Positions 12,995-24,141 of a DNA stretch of 64,000 nt are shown here, one piece after another. This stretch comes from Stachybotrys elegans (taxonomy: Eukaryota > Ascomycota > Sordariomycetes > Hypocreales > Stachybotryaceae). The notes under the pieces were generated by a model that was not told the origin of the DNA, made no database searches, and saw nothing but the letters and a program-made list of their open reading frames with translations. The position numbers and the translations under genes were made by a program. The stretch's first letter is position 1. Every line of letters starts with the position of its first letter. Location of the stretch: positions 186,001-250,000 of the forward strand of contig JAGPNK010000014.1 in the NCBI GenBank assembly GCA_020746835.1, given 5' to 3'.

Positions 12995-14235
12995 TTTTGC
13001 GGTTGCCTTATTCATGGGTTCAAACATCAGCCAGAGACTATTCAAGTTATCTCTTATATACACTTCTTGGCTTCATCCTGAGTGTCACAGTCCATATGTT
13101 ACTGATAGAAGATCCACACCCACAAACCTTACCCCCAGAAGTGTGTCGCCACTACAGCTCTCGTGGCCCTTGGTTCGCTGTTCCGAGTTGGCCGTTCATT
13201 CCTATCACCAACTAGTGCCCACCGTTAGAGCATAGACTCTAATCGGGACCGGGCCGGCCGATCGTTCCTATCACCAGCTAGCATCTCCCCTAGAGTGATA
13301 GACTCGATCGGGACCGAAGTCTTATCTAAAACTCTCCAGCCACAAGATTCAGGGTGTGTGCAAGCTCCAGATCGCTGGCTGAATACGTTCTTCAACGCAC
13401 ACAGATTTTTAGCGAAAACTGCATTAATAGCTATGTTGGTAGCTGCAAGGAATGGTGGCATCAATGGTGACACACATACATGAACATTGCAACAATTTTG
13501 CCGCCATATGATCTTTACCCGAATCAAGGGGCTAATGAGAAAGGGAACGAAGCCATCAATCGTGGCTTTGAACCTGCAACCACGCCAACATTGTTGTGAC
13601 CCATAATGAAGGCGTACAGCCCAGAGGAACAGACGCCTTGATTTTTATCTCGCTAGAGCCCTAGCTTTTCATTGGAAGCCACCGTGGGAACCGCATTACA
13701 GCGCTCAGTCTCATTGTCCTTGTGACATGTCCACCATTCGCCTAGTCCACTAACCAGTGAATTAGAAATGGGGGCATAGACTTGCACAAGAGAGCATTCG
13801 AACATGATTTAAGATTTGATAGAATTAAAGTATAGTTATCGCAAATCTGGCCTCGTTAAATGGGAAATAGTGCTGATTGATACAGGCAGGCTGGACAACC
13901 GTATTGGCTAATAAAAGGGCCGAGGATCTTGTGCTTAAGAACTAAATCACCAGGCTAGAGAGAATCACAGCACTTAAACCACCCTTCCGTGTCACATTTT
14001 TGGGAACCTGCATACGATCAGGCTAGCATGTGTGTGGGTGGGTGTGTGCACTATCCCAAGGCCCGCTGACACGTAAGCTGCGTCGAAATAGCTTTGTGTA
14101 GCTATTCCGGTATAGAGTCATTGGTCTCGCGAGTGTATCAGAAAGCTTTGGTGCAGTGACAAATTCTTCTCTATGACTGACTCTAGTCGTAATTTAGAAA
14201 CTCGATCTTGAGTAACTATCTGACGATTATAAGGA
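12995..14235. promoter_or_regulatory. Upstream region of the MFS pump, and spacer
   Basis: This stretch has no supported gene. The MFS promoter lies in its left part and contains the imperfect tandem duplication annotated separately at 13193-13314. The remaining ~900 bp to the next gene shows nothing recognisable. Confidence 0.4.
13193..13314. repeat. Imperfect tandem duplication upstream of the MFS pump
   Basis: Two related units of about 55-60 bp are visible, one beginning CGTTCATTCCTATCACCA at 13193 and the other CGTTCCTATCACCAGCTAG at 13263. Both end in a TCGGGACC block (to 13250 and 13314). They lie roughly 200-320 bp upstream of the pump start codon, so they could be duplicated regulatory sites. 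The function is inference. Confidence 0.6.
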
Positions 14236-15120
14236 TCATCCCGGCATTTTCTCGCTGACAATGGAAGGTCCCACGCCGCCCCTAAATGACTGGTCGTGTA
14301 GTGACTGCTCTAACCGCCCATACTCCTCCTCCAGCTCCTTGACATGACTGCATTTTTCTGCCGTTTCGAAATCGACCAGGAGTGCTTTACCCTCCTGCAC
14401 CAAGAAGTTGAATCTATTGATATCCCCGTGCCGGATACCAAGATCATGGAGTTTGCCTAGGACCTCCTGACAAGCCGCCAAATCTCCCGGTTCCGCCGTC
14501 TTCCAGCCCCCTAGGTCCTCCATCACCCAACCCATAACCCTCTCAGCCTCTGTGACGTGACCCAAGAATCTGGGACCAATACCCTTGCCCTCAATCCACT
14601 CGTAGGCGATGGTTTCTGACTCGAAGTAAGGTATTTGCCATGGGAACTCAGCGAACTTAAAGATGATGGGTATTTCGAACAACGGATGTGACACACGCTG
14701 GACGTTTTGGCGTAGACGATCCAACTTCGTCAGCTCGAGGAAGTCAATCTGTGTGGGATGCCAGTTGTGCACAATTCCGTTGAGCTCGACTTTTTCGTAA
14801 CGAGCAAAGAATAGTTGACCGGTAGTAGGGTCTTTTGGGATGTGGCCCTCGTTCCAATCGCCAGGAGGGAAGGGTGGGAGCAGCGGGATCAAAACTGGGG
14901 CAAAGGTGCGGTCCTCTTTCGGCAACGCACCTGGCGCGACAGTAACATACTTGACATCCCGTCCATCTACAAGGAAGCGATACTCGCTGTCTTCCTCGTC
15001 ACTAGAGTCGACCAAAAGGGTTAAGAGCTGTACGTTGCTGTTCATGCCAGGCAGTGTTATGGCGTATTGGCAATCGTACTTGTTGAGAGGAATAGTTACC
15101 GCTGAAATGTTTTTCCACAT
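14236..15120 (-). CDS. Protein-kinase-like/APH-fold protein (fungal 'alpha-galactosidase A precursor'-type)
   Basis: A single exon of 294 residues from the ATG at 15120 (MWKNISAVTIPLNKYD). The N-terminal half is a fungal-specific region with LLPPFPPGDWNEGH. The C-terminal half carries kinase-like catalytic motifs: HGDINRFNFLV (HxDxxxxN) and LLVDFETAEKC (metal-binding D). These residues suggest phosphotransferase chemistry, but the substrate is unknown. Related fungal proteins are often mislabelled alpha-galactosidase A precursor; nothing here resembles a glycosidase. It is divergent from the SGNH hydrolase to its right, with a shared ~390-bp intergenic region. Confidence 0.75.
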   Translation of the reverse strand: MWKNISAVTIPLNKYDCQYAITLPGMNSNVQLLTLLVDSSDEEDSEYRFLVDGRDVKYVTVAPGALPKEDRTFAPVLIPLLPPFPPGDWNEGHIPKDPTTGQLFFARYEKVELNGIVHNWHPTQIDFLELTKLDRLRQNVQRVSHPLFEIPIIFKFAEFPWQIPYFESETIAYEWIEGKGIGPRFLGHVTEAERVMGWVMEDLGGWKTAEPGDLAACQEVLGKLHDLGIRHGDINRFNFLVQEGKALLVDFETAEKCSHVKELEEEYGRLEQSLHDQSFRGGVGPSIVSEKMPG

Positions 15121-15510
15121 CCTTAACACTTCTGACTCAGCCTACGGACGTGTCCTTGTCCACTGAGCTCAGTTGAGAAGGACTTTCTATGACTCACTTA
15201 TCAATCCCGCAGATTTCTTAGCAAAAGAAAGAATATTCTGAAAGGCCTATAACTATGCGAATCAAACTTCAACAAAAGATTGGGGCAAGAATACCAAGCA
15301 TGGTCCCTAAATCGCCAATTCAGCACTCTTTCTTTAGTGTGTCTAGCAATACGTACTCACCATTTCTGCATTCTGGTAAGTTCTTTCCACTTTTCCTTTC
15401 TTTCTCTTTTTGTTCCTGGGTTATATTATACATCTTGTATAATATGCTTCAATGGAGATAAACAGCATTGCCTTCGGAGGACAGTTTGTAACGTAGATTA
15501 CTGATGACAT
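15121..15510. other. Intergenic; may hold a 5' exon of the SGNH hydrolase
   Basis: A pyrimidine-rich stretch with a GGTAAGTTC donor-like site near 15375 and a GTAACGTAG acceptor-like site near 15498 could be an intron belonging to the next gene. I could not settle a first exon. Confidence 0.3.
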
Positions 15511-16206
15511 ATGGCTAGAGCACTCTACAGAAGCCCCTTCTGTATCATTACTACGACTGATGCCGTTGGGGGGTCAATTACACAAGGGGTTGGCTCATCA
15601 GACCGGAATGGGTATAGAAAGGCTCTTTACGAGATGCTTCGATCACATCACTACAACGTGCGCATGGTGGGTTCTCGCAAGGTTGGTACCATGCAAAATA
15701 ACGAGAACGAGGGTTGGCGTGGTTTCAAGATTGACGAAATCGAGGCAAAAGCCAAGAAATCGGTCAATAATTTGCTTCCAAATCTCATCACCTTAAATGC
15801 CGGATCTAATGATTGCCTCCAAAAGTTCAATCTTCATAACATAGACCAGCGGATGAGCGGCATGCTCGATTTTCTCTGGTCTGCATCTCCTGGCTCGACC
15901 ATCATTCTTTCTACACTACTCGTCAACGCAGACAAGGAGACAGATTCTCGTGTTGTTGCTGTTAACCAAATGCTTCGGGCCTTAGTGGAGCAGAAGGCGG
16001 CGGAGAAAAGGAGGATTGTCCTGGCGGACATGTATACGGCAGATGGACCTGGACTCGGCGACTTGGGTGATGATGGAATACACCCAGGAGATGATGGCTA
16101 TATGAAAATGGCTGCTATCTGGTTTCAGAGCATCCAAGAGGCCTCCATGAAAGGCCTGATTCAGGAATCTAAGACCCGAGATATATCAAAAATTCTGGAG
16201 ATTTAG
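15511..16206 (+). CDS. SGNH/GDSL-family hydrolase (probable one-base frameshift near the N-terminus)
   Basis: The open frame gives 231 residues, but the correct N-terminus is probably in another frame. Block I reads GGSITQGVGSSD with the nucleophile Ser, block III NAGSNDC, and block V DDGIHPGDDGY with the catalytic Asp/His pair. This is the carbohydrate-esterase (CE3-like) type of SGNH fold, probably an esterase or deacylase. Family members read LRIMPLGGSIT before block I. Here the matching residues RLMPLGG sit in a different frame, joined by a run of six G at 15568-15573 where seven are expected. No signal peptide is visible in the available exon. Confidence 0.7.
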   Translation: MARALYRSPFCIITTTDAVGGSITQGVGSSDRNGYRKALYEMLRSHHYNVRMVGSRKVGTMQNNENEGWRGFKIDEIEAKAKKSVNNLLPNLITLNAGSNDCLQKFNLHNIDQRMSGMLDFLWSASPGSTIILSTLLVNADKETDSRVVAVNQMLRALVEQKAAEKRRIVLADMYTADGPGLGDLGDDGIHPGDDGYMKMAAIWFQSIQEASMKGLIQESKTRDISKILEI

Positions 16207-16323
16207 AATAGAGCATATCAAGTATAGGGCTATTGCTTAGCATTTAAAGCTAGATGTAAATATGGAAAATCACGAGCAATGAGTTTCCTTGGTCTCTATT
16301 CTTCCATACTCTTACGTCTTCTG

Positions 16324-18263
16324 CTATGGCATGACTGCTTGCAGCGCTCGCGGCCAAGGAAATACCACTTTGGTCCGCGGACACTCATCGAAGAAGCACA
16401 TGCCGAGCAGCCACCTACGGATGCGGAGCTGCGGCGTGCCGTCGACAGCAACGGGTTTCTCGACTTCAAACGAGACATGGCGGTCAATATCATTAGCGTC
16501 ATGAACCTCTGAACCCTGATCTCGAAACCACACTGAAGTAAAAGCAAAAGCCGTTGGCGGATATGTCTTGTCCCTGCCCCCGTCTTTGTTGGGCCACACG
16601 AAGACGGCGCTGTACGGCTGCAGGTTTCCTGTCGGGTCCCAGATGCAACCCAGTCTCAGCTTCCGGCGTGCCCGGATTGCTGCTGCTAGCTCGGAGGCCA
16701 TGCAGTGGAAGTGCTCCTCGGTAAAAGAGGTGTATGCACCTCTGGCGTTAGCATCGTTGACAAGATACTCATCGATACGGCGGGCGAGCGGGTAGTGTTC
16801 TAGATCGCGCAGGTGAAGCACTAGCCGTAGAAGGTCCTTTCGCTGATCCAACGTGAGGCGGCCATTAGGGTTGTCGATCCACAGTGACTCCCGCCGAAAC
16901 ATCACATTGCCAGTGTCAATAATACGGCTTAATTTCCACAGATGCCCCCTGTCAAGATACCGTCCGATGTAAGAGCAACGTCCGTAAATCGACAGCCCTT
17001 GTTGAATGTAAGCTTCCGGGTATAATCCTCGGGTGCGCTGAATGCCTTGAACAACTGCTCTTCGAAGAACTTCGATGCTGTCAATGTGGCCACTGGCTTC
17101 GGGTCATCGTCGCTGTTGTTGAGGATCTCGCCATTGAGTAAACACATGGCCAGGACTGACAGACTGAGGCTGCGACTCTCCAGCCTGAGCTTTTCGCCAT
17201 CTAGCCGTATTGGATATTGACAACAGTTCGCGATAATGGGAAGCCGGTCCCACGGGTCCGACAGCCCACGAGCCTCGATGTCAGCGACCACTGTAGGCGT
17301 CATTGGGCTCGCTTCATGTAGCATGTCTGTATACCTCCCAGCTGCTCGGAGCACGTCGCTGATGCATGAGATATCTTCTGGTAGCATCTCTCCAGCTGTC
17401 CTGCGAAATGCAAGGCACAGTCGCGTCGCCTCCGTCGAGAAGGTGACAGACTTCACGCACAGCTCCCCCGGTAGTTTATCAAACAACCCATAGTCAAGCT
17501 TTTGGTGCTCAAGCGGCGGATCGTGACGGATCAGCAATTCCATTTGGGCTCCGCCACGGTAATTCTCCTGAAATGTCCATGCACGGCGCCACCAGAGATC
17601 TTGGGTAATCTCATGGAGGAGACTCAAGGCTTTTCTCGCCTCGTGAATAGTAGTCCCTCTTGAGAGCCTAAGTCTGGAGTATCTGTCGACAAGCCTCCCT
17701 GAGAGTACGCGTGCCAATATAAAGAGTTCGGGTTCTGTCTGCAGTGGTCTACCTAGCAGCGCAACGGGATGCGTACTGAGCTGATAGACGAGGTCCATGA
17801 CCTGCATCGCATCTGGCTTCTGCTTGCAGTGCATGTGGAGTGTGCAAGAGGAAACACTGCATGTGTCTTGACGGATGCAATGCTGGTCGATCCAGAAGAG
17901 CTGGACATTGACGTGCCGCATGTAGCCTATAACGCGATCCAAGACGCAGTTACGAACTTTCGATGGTTCAAGCCGATTGTCGTCCCAATCCTCGACATGA
18001 TACCGCCCGAATTCGCCATCTTCGTACTCTGAAGGGTCCCACGTATAGGATAATGCGACATACTGCTTCCCACAGAAGGCGTTAACAGACTTGCGGCGCA
18101 GCTGTAGGCCTTCTGGTCGGAGACACTGGAGTCTCCTTATGAACGATAGGTATTTAAGGTGTTTTTGTTGGTTGCGCTCATTTGCGATGTCTACAAGCTG
18201 CGAGATGATGGATTCTCGGTGACGTACGCTCAGTTCGTGAAGCGAATGGTCCTTGTCGTCCAT
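16324..18263 (-). CDS. HET (heterokaryon incompatibility) domain protein with a one-base frameshift
   Basis: Two abutting frames form one gene. 18263-16929 encodes 444 residues with the HET signature: QYVALSYTWDPSE, QLFWIDQHCIRQDT and WWRRAWTFQENYRG. 16905-16324 continues with a HET C-terminal region (MFRRESLWIDNPNG to the end). The first frame stops at ICGN. One extra base in the G run (C run on the plus strand, 16945-16949) would read through as LTGGHLWKLSRIIDTG, which matches the usual HET-protein C-terminal pattern. HET proteins mediate non-self recognition and programmed cell death. The break is either a real inactivating deletion or a homopolymer sequencing error. A short intron is unlikely because no donor is suitably placed. 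Confidence 0.8.
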
Positions 18264-18673
18264 CTTGTCGTCTTGAAGCCAGCTCGAGTTCTTACCGTAC
18301 GGGAGATGGTTTATTATACTCCTCTCACCCCAAACTTCAGCTGATGCCTAATCTATTTTTAGTTTATGTTGGTGCAGCCTGTTCATGGTTTCGGGACCAA
18401 ACAGCATGTACTTGAAGAGTACCTACCCCTGACCAAAGTTTTATTTCAATTCTGCTTTAGATATAAGGCCTAAACTACAGCTAAGCATATTGTAAACTAG
18501 TGTTCTTCTTTCCACCCTGCACGCACCTGCTCTATCATAGCCTATGATAATAAGCTTACTCGTCAAATTATTCTTGCACCTGGGAGTCGAAACTCAGGGC
18601 CTTCAGCCTGTACACGCCGCTCAGAGCCTAGTGGTTGCCCGTGGTGGTTCCCGTGGCCTCCTCCGGACCCTGG
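18264..18673. promoter_or_regulatory. Spacer between the HET gene and the upstream helical-protein gene
   Basis: This holds the promoter of the HET gene and the 3' region of the gene upstream. No further feature was seen. Confidence 0.35.
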
Positions 18674-19372
18674 TCAATGCGCAGCGCCATGTCCCCTTAT
18701 GAAGTCCTGCGCAGCTTCGTCCAAACCATCCCACTGCTTCATGTTCTCGTCGTGCTCGAAAAGTCCGCTGATAGCAATGACCGCGCATTTGACCGCATTG
18801 ATGACGGTCCGTAAGGCCCCCTGCAAACCCTTCCAGATGCCCTTGAGGAAGTCCCGCACCAAGTCGAGGACCCTACGGGCTTGCTCAACTACGGTGATAA
18901 AGAGGCTACCGACGAGATCTATAGCGTTCAGCGCAATATCTCCCGCTGCGTCTTGCTGTTGGGGTGGCAGCTGCTCGATCTCCTTGACCGTATCGTCGGT
19001 CATCTTGTCGATCTTGTCGGACACGTCTTTTACCAAGGCGTCCTTCTTCTCTGTGATCTTCTCCTCCCACGCAGGCTTGTCATTTTTGATGCTGGGGTCG
19101 TTCCTAAGGTTCATGACTTCGTCTGTGAACTTGTTAAAGGCCTCTTGTTGGTCTGTAGCTGCTTTCTCGATAATCTTTTTGAGGCCTTCAACATCGGAGA
19201 TGGCCAATCGGACCCCGGCGGCAGAGGTCTGCTGGATCGAGCCCAAGGCTTGGGCAGCCTTTTTCTGCCCTACGTAGGCAAAGAATTGCGCAGGATCCTC
19301 TGCCCTCACCGTCTCTTTCAGACGGCGTCGCTGGAGGTCCACGTTTTGCCTGAATGATAGGGATCCAGGCAT
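18674..19372 (-). CDS. Hypothetical helical protein next to the HET gene
   Basis: A single exon of 232 residues from MPGSLSFRQNVDLQ at 19372; an upstream in-frame start at 19444 is also possible. No family was recognised. The N-terminal two thirds are charged and predicted helical by eye (for example KIDKMTDDTVKEIEQL). The C-terminal third is amphipathic to hydrophobic, with DLVGSLFITVVEQA and AVKCAVIAISGLF, which might associate with membranes. It is transcribed in the same direction as the HET gene, about 400 bp upstream of it. Paired genes of this kind sometimes function together in fungal incompatibility, but that link here is only inference. Confidence 0.55.
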   Translation of the reverse strand: MPGSLSFRQNVDLQRRRLKETVRAEDPAQFFAYVGQKKAAQALGSIQQTSAAGVRLAISDVEGLKKIIEKAATDQQEAFNKFTDEVMNLRNDPSIKNDKPAWEEKITEKKDALVKDVSDKIDKMTDDTVKEIEQLPPQQQDAAGDIALNAIDLVGSLFITVVEQARRVLDLVRDFLKGIWKGLQGALRTVINAVKCAVIAISGLFEHDENMKQWDGLDEAAQDFIRGHGAAH

Positions 19373-19956
19373 GATGGATAGATTATTGCTAAAGAATCGT
19401 AAAGTATGGAAGATGGAAGCGTCTTGCAAAAGAATTGCAGTCAAACTGTCAGGTCATCAACGTAGAGGACGATTGCATTGTGCGATGGTGGCAAACGATT
19501 CTATGCGGGAAACCCGGTGATTATATATTTTTCGGGTAGCATGCTGGCAATTTCTCACCTTGGCAAACCCATATTATAAACCTTCAGCTTTCAGCTCAAA
19601 CCTCACCAGGCCGAATGGGGATGAAATGGGTATTTTTAGCGGCCCGTCATCTGTTGTTGTTGATGGATTGATTCCTTGTCTGAACTTACTTGACCCCCTC
19701 ATTTTGTGGTTATTATATGCACTTCCTTTGGGCATTCTGCCACTCGAACCCTGTATTCCAGCCCCAACAGGGCCCTCTCAGTGCTCATCCACTGTCTAGT
19801 GCAAAACCCCCGCGTCTGCACTTCAGAGCGAGGCGGGTTTAACAGGTTCCGACTCTTCTTTCATTATCAGTGCCATAGCCACGCCTTAAATCTACCTTAA
19901 TACCTGCATATGGTCCTGCTCCCTAATCTCAGTGAACCACTGAGGTATTCTAGACA
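19373..19956. promoter_or_regulatory. Divergent intergenic region
   Basis: This lies between the helical-protein gene (minus) and the AN1-APH gene (plus). A TTATATATTTTTC sequence near 19520 could serve as a TATA-like element. Nothing else was recognised. Confidence 0.35.
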
Positions 19957-21376
19957 ATGCCTTTGTGGTTGTGTGATTTTGAAAGCTGTCATAGGCCAGC
20001 CGTCCGAACTTTCGGCGACTGTGTGCTCTGTGACCGACGGTTATGCTCTGAGCATCTTCAGCCCAAGTTCCACAGCTGTCCCCGATGGGAGGTGAGTTTA
20101 TTTGCTTGTCGATAAGGTCAATGTGCTAACCTTCCACCAGGACGCGGACGCCTACGATCCCGCATCACGGGAAGCTGAAAAACGCGAACTTACCGCCCTC
20201 ATTGAGAAGATCAATACCCACGCCCTTGAGGCTCGGTCGAGCCATTTACGGCAGGGAATTCCTTGCTATATCCCCCCTCTCCACTATGACAGAGCCACTC
20301 GGAGCTCCGTCATGGGCGGTATGAACTATCATGTGGTAGTTCACTTTGACGACGGAGTGGTATGGATTGCACGTATTCGAAGGTTCAATGCTACCTCTCC
20401 TCCGCCGCCCTTGAGAGACTATATCATTCAAAGCGAGGTCGCCACCCTCATGTTTCTAAGCCATACTGACGTTCCAGCTCCCAAGGTGTACGACTATGCC
20501 TTGGAGCACCCTGGAAACCCAGTGGGAGTTGGCTTTATCCTGATGGAAAAGCTACCGGGCAAGTCATTGAGATGGTCTATTGCAACTTCACAAGAGAGGC
20601 TTAAAGTCATGGACCAACTTGCAGATATCTTTGCGGAGCTATATAAACACCCCTTTAACCACCTTGGCTCACTCGATACCCCGGGCGACTCTCATGTTGG
20701 TGCGTTTGCCCGAGAGTCACTGACTGATTTTGTGCAATCCGAGATGCGCACCATTGGGCCGTTCTCCAACACAAAAGAGTATCACGCTGCTTCCATTCAA
20801 CTCATCCTGGATTTAATTCTGAGAGAGGAGATGTATTCCCAGCAGGCAGTTGATGCTTACCTGGTACATCGATATCTTGTCGACTTGATCCCACGCGTGG
20901 TTCCTTGCACACAGGGCAACGAGAAGTTCTACCTCAAACACGCAGACGATAAAGGAGACCACATACTTGTGGATGAGGATTTCAACATCACCGGTATTAT
21001 CGATTGGGAATGGGCTCACACTGCTTCGCTGACACGGGCCTTCAACTCCCCTATTGGTCTTTTGCCAGTTGCAGACTTCTACAATGGTAAGAACACCCTA
21101 GGTAATGATGAGGTTGCTTTTGCACACCTGCTTGAGGGAAAGGGTCACCGAGATCTGGCCAACTGTGTTCGAAACGGCCGGCTACTACATAGGTTCGCTT
21201 TCTGCTGCGGGTATGACTTTGGGGACTGGGATGGATTCCTAGGACTGTTCCGGGGGCTCCGAGATGCGGTAGGCATCGACGAGGGCCTGGAATGGGATGA
21301 ATGGAAGGTTGTTGCGCTGCAGCGCTACAAGGACGATTCTGGGCTGCAGGAATTGTTGGCCCGGCATGCTCAGTAA
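19957..21376 (+). CDS. AN1-type zinc finger fused to an APH-like kinase domain
   Basis: Two exons: 19957-20091 and 20141-21376, joined in phase 0 by a GTGAGT...CCACCAG intron; 456 residues. Exon 1 encodes a Cys/His finger with the AN1 spacing: C-x4-C, then C-x2-C-x4-C-x2-H-x5-H-x-C (CVLCDRRLCSEHLQPKFHSC). Exon 2 encodes a phosphotransferase (APH) fold: RSSVMGGMNYHV, VWIARIRRFNATSP, VATLMFLSHTDVPAPKVYDY, a catalytic-loop-like HADDKGDHILVD and ITGIIDWEWAH for the metal-binding Asp. AN1 fingers bind ubiquitin or ribosome-associated partners in other proteins. The APH substrate is unknown. The clean intron boundary and the continued homology pattern support the fusion. Confidence 0.85.
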
Positions 21377-21643
21377 GTCGATGAAGTAGAGCAGGCTTTG
21401 TAAACTACACCACCCCAGCGCAATGCCCGTTTACTAAATCGACAAGCGAATTATCGAGACTGGTTGGCCTTAGAATAGTTCATGTCCGAATGCTACCAGC
21501 TACAGCCACAGGATAGCGTGGCTTTTCTTATACTAATTGTTGTGATTTGGTGCTGTATGTACAAACCAAGATAGTTCTCATCAAACTCTGTTCCTACCCA
21601 TAGGACACAGAATCAGAAATTCCTGCATTAATCTGCTGGCACA

Positions 21644-22944
21644 CTAGATATAGGAAGCCTCTACCAAATAACCGATTGTGAGTTGGATGTGGCGCTCAAC
21701 TGCTTCCCACATGATTGTATCCGGAGTCTTTGTATGTTAGCAAGATAGAAGAGCACCATGGTTATCCATCTACTTACATCATTCGGGGTGTGGATATAGG
21801 GGCTTGTCTGGTCCGTCAAGTCTTCAAAAATGAAAGCGGCAGCTATCTCAGGTTAGCTAGAGTCATCGTAAGCAACTTGGAACACCATACGGAAGTCATT
21901 GGCGGTTGCCGAAGCGTGGTCAGAGCAGCCATATCCACAAGAGTCGCGGTTGGGCGCCTGGCCGGTGTATTCGGTAATGACAAGGTTCATAAACTCGTTC
22001 AGATCCGGGTCGCTGTAATCCTCGATGATAGTTGGCGTGCCACTGGGGGAGTAGCCCGCCATGTCCTGGTTGAGGTAAGACGTCACATTCTTCCCCTGGG
22101 CGCTGTACTCTGCAAAGATATCTGCCGAGCCCAAAAGACCAGCCTCTTCGCCACCGTACCAGTGGAACTCAATGGTGCTCTGGGGGGAGAAGCCCGCCTC
22201 GGCAAGGACGCGAAGCGACTCGAGCACAGTCACGGAGCCGGATGCGTTGTCGTCGGCACCTGGGGAGCGAGATGTTGCAGACCCAGTTGTTGAGTCATAG
22301 TGTGCACCAGCAATGACTACACATACTATTGTCAGTTCTCTGGAAGCCCTCGCCGTGGATTGACGTACCAAGCTGTTCTGATGCCCCGGGCAAGCGAGCA
22401 ATGATAGATGGCTGGTTGAATGAGTGCTCAAACTGTTCGACAGTGATTGCTGGGTTGACTGATGCAATCTCTGTAACTAGCTCAAAGAACCATTGTGCAG
22501 CCTCCTGGCCCGACTCAGATTGATAGTGACGAGTATGGTATCTTGTCAGAGACTATGTTAGCTTGTTGTTCATCTTATTTGGTTAGACAAGGCTTACTCT
22601 GCCAGGCTACTGAGCCAGCTCTGAGGCCCCTCCAAGCTTGCACTCGCAATGAAGCCATTGGCCTCTTCTATGTGGCTCAACTCGGTGGGAAAGTCTACAA
22701 GACGCCCTGAAACGCGAGCTGAGGGTTTCGTGGAGAGTCTCTGCAGGAACTTCTCGCTCTTGATGTCGGTTACATCAATGAAGCCGATGCCCTTGGATTT
22801 GAAGAGCTCCCACTTCTGCTCTTCCGTCACCCACTGGCCTGGATCCTCCTCAGAAGTCTTTACGAGACGGAGTCCGGGTTGAGGTGCCGCAGCTGCGAGT
22901 TGTCCAGAAGCTGCAAGAGCAGCAATGACGGTTGGAAACAACAT
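21644..22944 (-). CDS. Secreted M28-family zinc aminopeptidase (LAP1-like)
   Basis: Five exons: 22944-22598, 22541-22369, 22316-21891, 21842-21778 and 21727-21644, all GT-AG and phase-consistent, giving 364 residues. The protein starts with a signal peptide (MLFPTVIAALAASGQLAAAA), followed by a propeptide-like region. The M28 metal ligands and catalytic residues are visible: GAHYDS, ADDNASG, GGEEAGLLGS, LNQDMAG and YIHTPND. The size and layout match fungal leucine aminopeptidases that release N-terminal residues from peptides outside the cell. The fourth intron places the acceptor at GATAG so that exon 4 reads AAFIFED, as in relatives. A GA microsatellite lies just upstream of the start. Confidence 0.88.
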
Positions 22945-22995
22945 GACAATGACTACTGAGGATTAACGTGTGGTGATCAAGCATACAACGACTTC

Positions 22996-23018
22996 GAAGA
23001 GAGAGAGAGAGAGAGAGC
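22996..23018. repeat. GA dinucleotide microsatellite
   Basis: An uninterrupted GA run. On the minus strand it is a CT tract about 50 bp upstream of the aminopeptidase start codon. Confidence 0.85.
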
Positions 23019-24141
23019 AGAAGAATATACCTTCAATTCTTAGGCCTTCTACCATAATTCTACATATTTATGCCTACCTGTTGATGGTCCGTGATGGGAT
23101 CATCATTTGCTACCACCGGAGTAGTCACGATTCTACAATGCCGAGTGTCGATCCTGCTAGGGAGCTGCCTATTTGAGCAGCTACGGATACGCGGTCCACA
23201 TTGCGTTGCATCGAGCTGCAAATCAGACCATTTCTGCACAGACGAGGGACGGGCAGAGCAGGACGAAGGCAAGAATGAGAGATAAGGAGAAGAGGGGGTG
23301 AGGATGAGGGGAAATGCATGGTAACCCTATGCAATGCAACATAGTAGGCTTGGCACTTCGCATTCGGTCTCGCCATCCATGCAGCCTTGATCACGCGATG
23401 CGCTGGCCACTGTAAGTTCAGGGGGGGTGACTGCGACGCAGAAACTTGGAAATGAGCAGACGAAGGGCGTCGAGGGCCGAGTGGATTGGTATGGCCGGGC
23501 ATGATGGATGCACACCCACCGGCTCAAGAAGCCTCGTATCCATATTGCTCCATTTTCTCGGCCTGACCAAGCGAGAGCGTCTGGATAGGCCTTGGAGCCC
23601 GACCGTGCTCTGCAGCTTGTTGGTATCGACAAGGTATATGGGCCAAGTTGGATAGATAGGATCATCGTTATTATGTTGTGTTGCGCGCCTTCGCCACTCG
23701 GTTTTCGACGTTTGCGAGATGCTTTGCCAGCCACGCCAAGACAAATGGCATTTCTACGACAAAACTCATTCGACAACCGTGCATCATTTGCCGCTGGAAC
23801 TGGTGGTGGCCGAGCCCACACCACAGCGTGACATCCGACAACCAACACATATCCGATTGTGGCCTCGGACGCGATTCGCAGGCATCGGAGGGTGGCTTGC
23901 AGGCTTATCATGCTTGGGACTCAGCCAATGCCATGCAGAGTGGCCAAATTAATCGAGCCAACGAAAGACAACAGGTTGGGTGGTATTCTATTACTTATGT
24001 CATGTTGCGGCACAAGCGTCCCGTAACGGCTTGCGTTGAGATGGATGGAGGGAGGGCGGCCTCGGTCGGCAGGCATGACTGCATGACTGGACGCCCGCGG
24101 CTATATCTATCTGCGTCCCTCCCTCGAAGATAACCGCATAT

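Noticed and set aside
14236..15120. Alpha-galactosidase label suggested by related fungal annotations
   Set aside because: The visible motifs are kinase-like (HGDINRFNFLV, VDFE); no glycosidase motif is present.
23100..24133. Several open stretches on both strands upstream of the 24.2 kb gene
   Set aside because: They overlap each other in different frames and show no domain or splice pattern.
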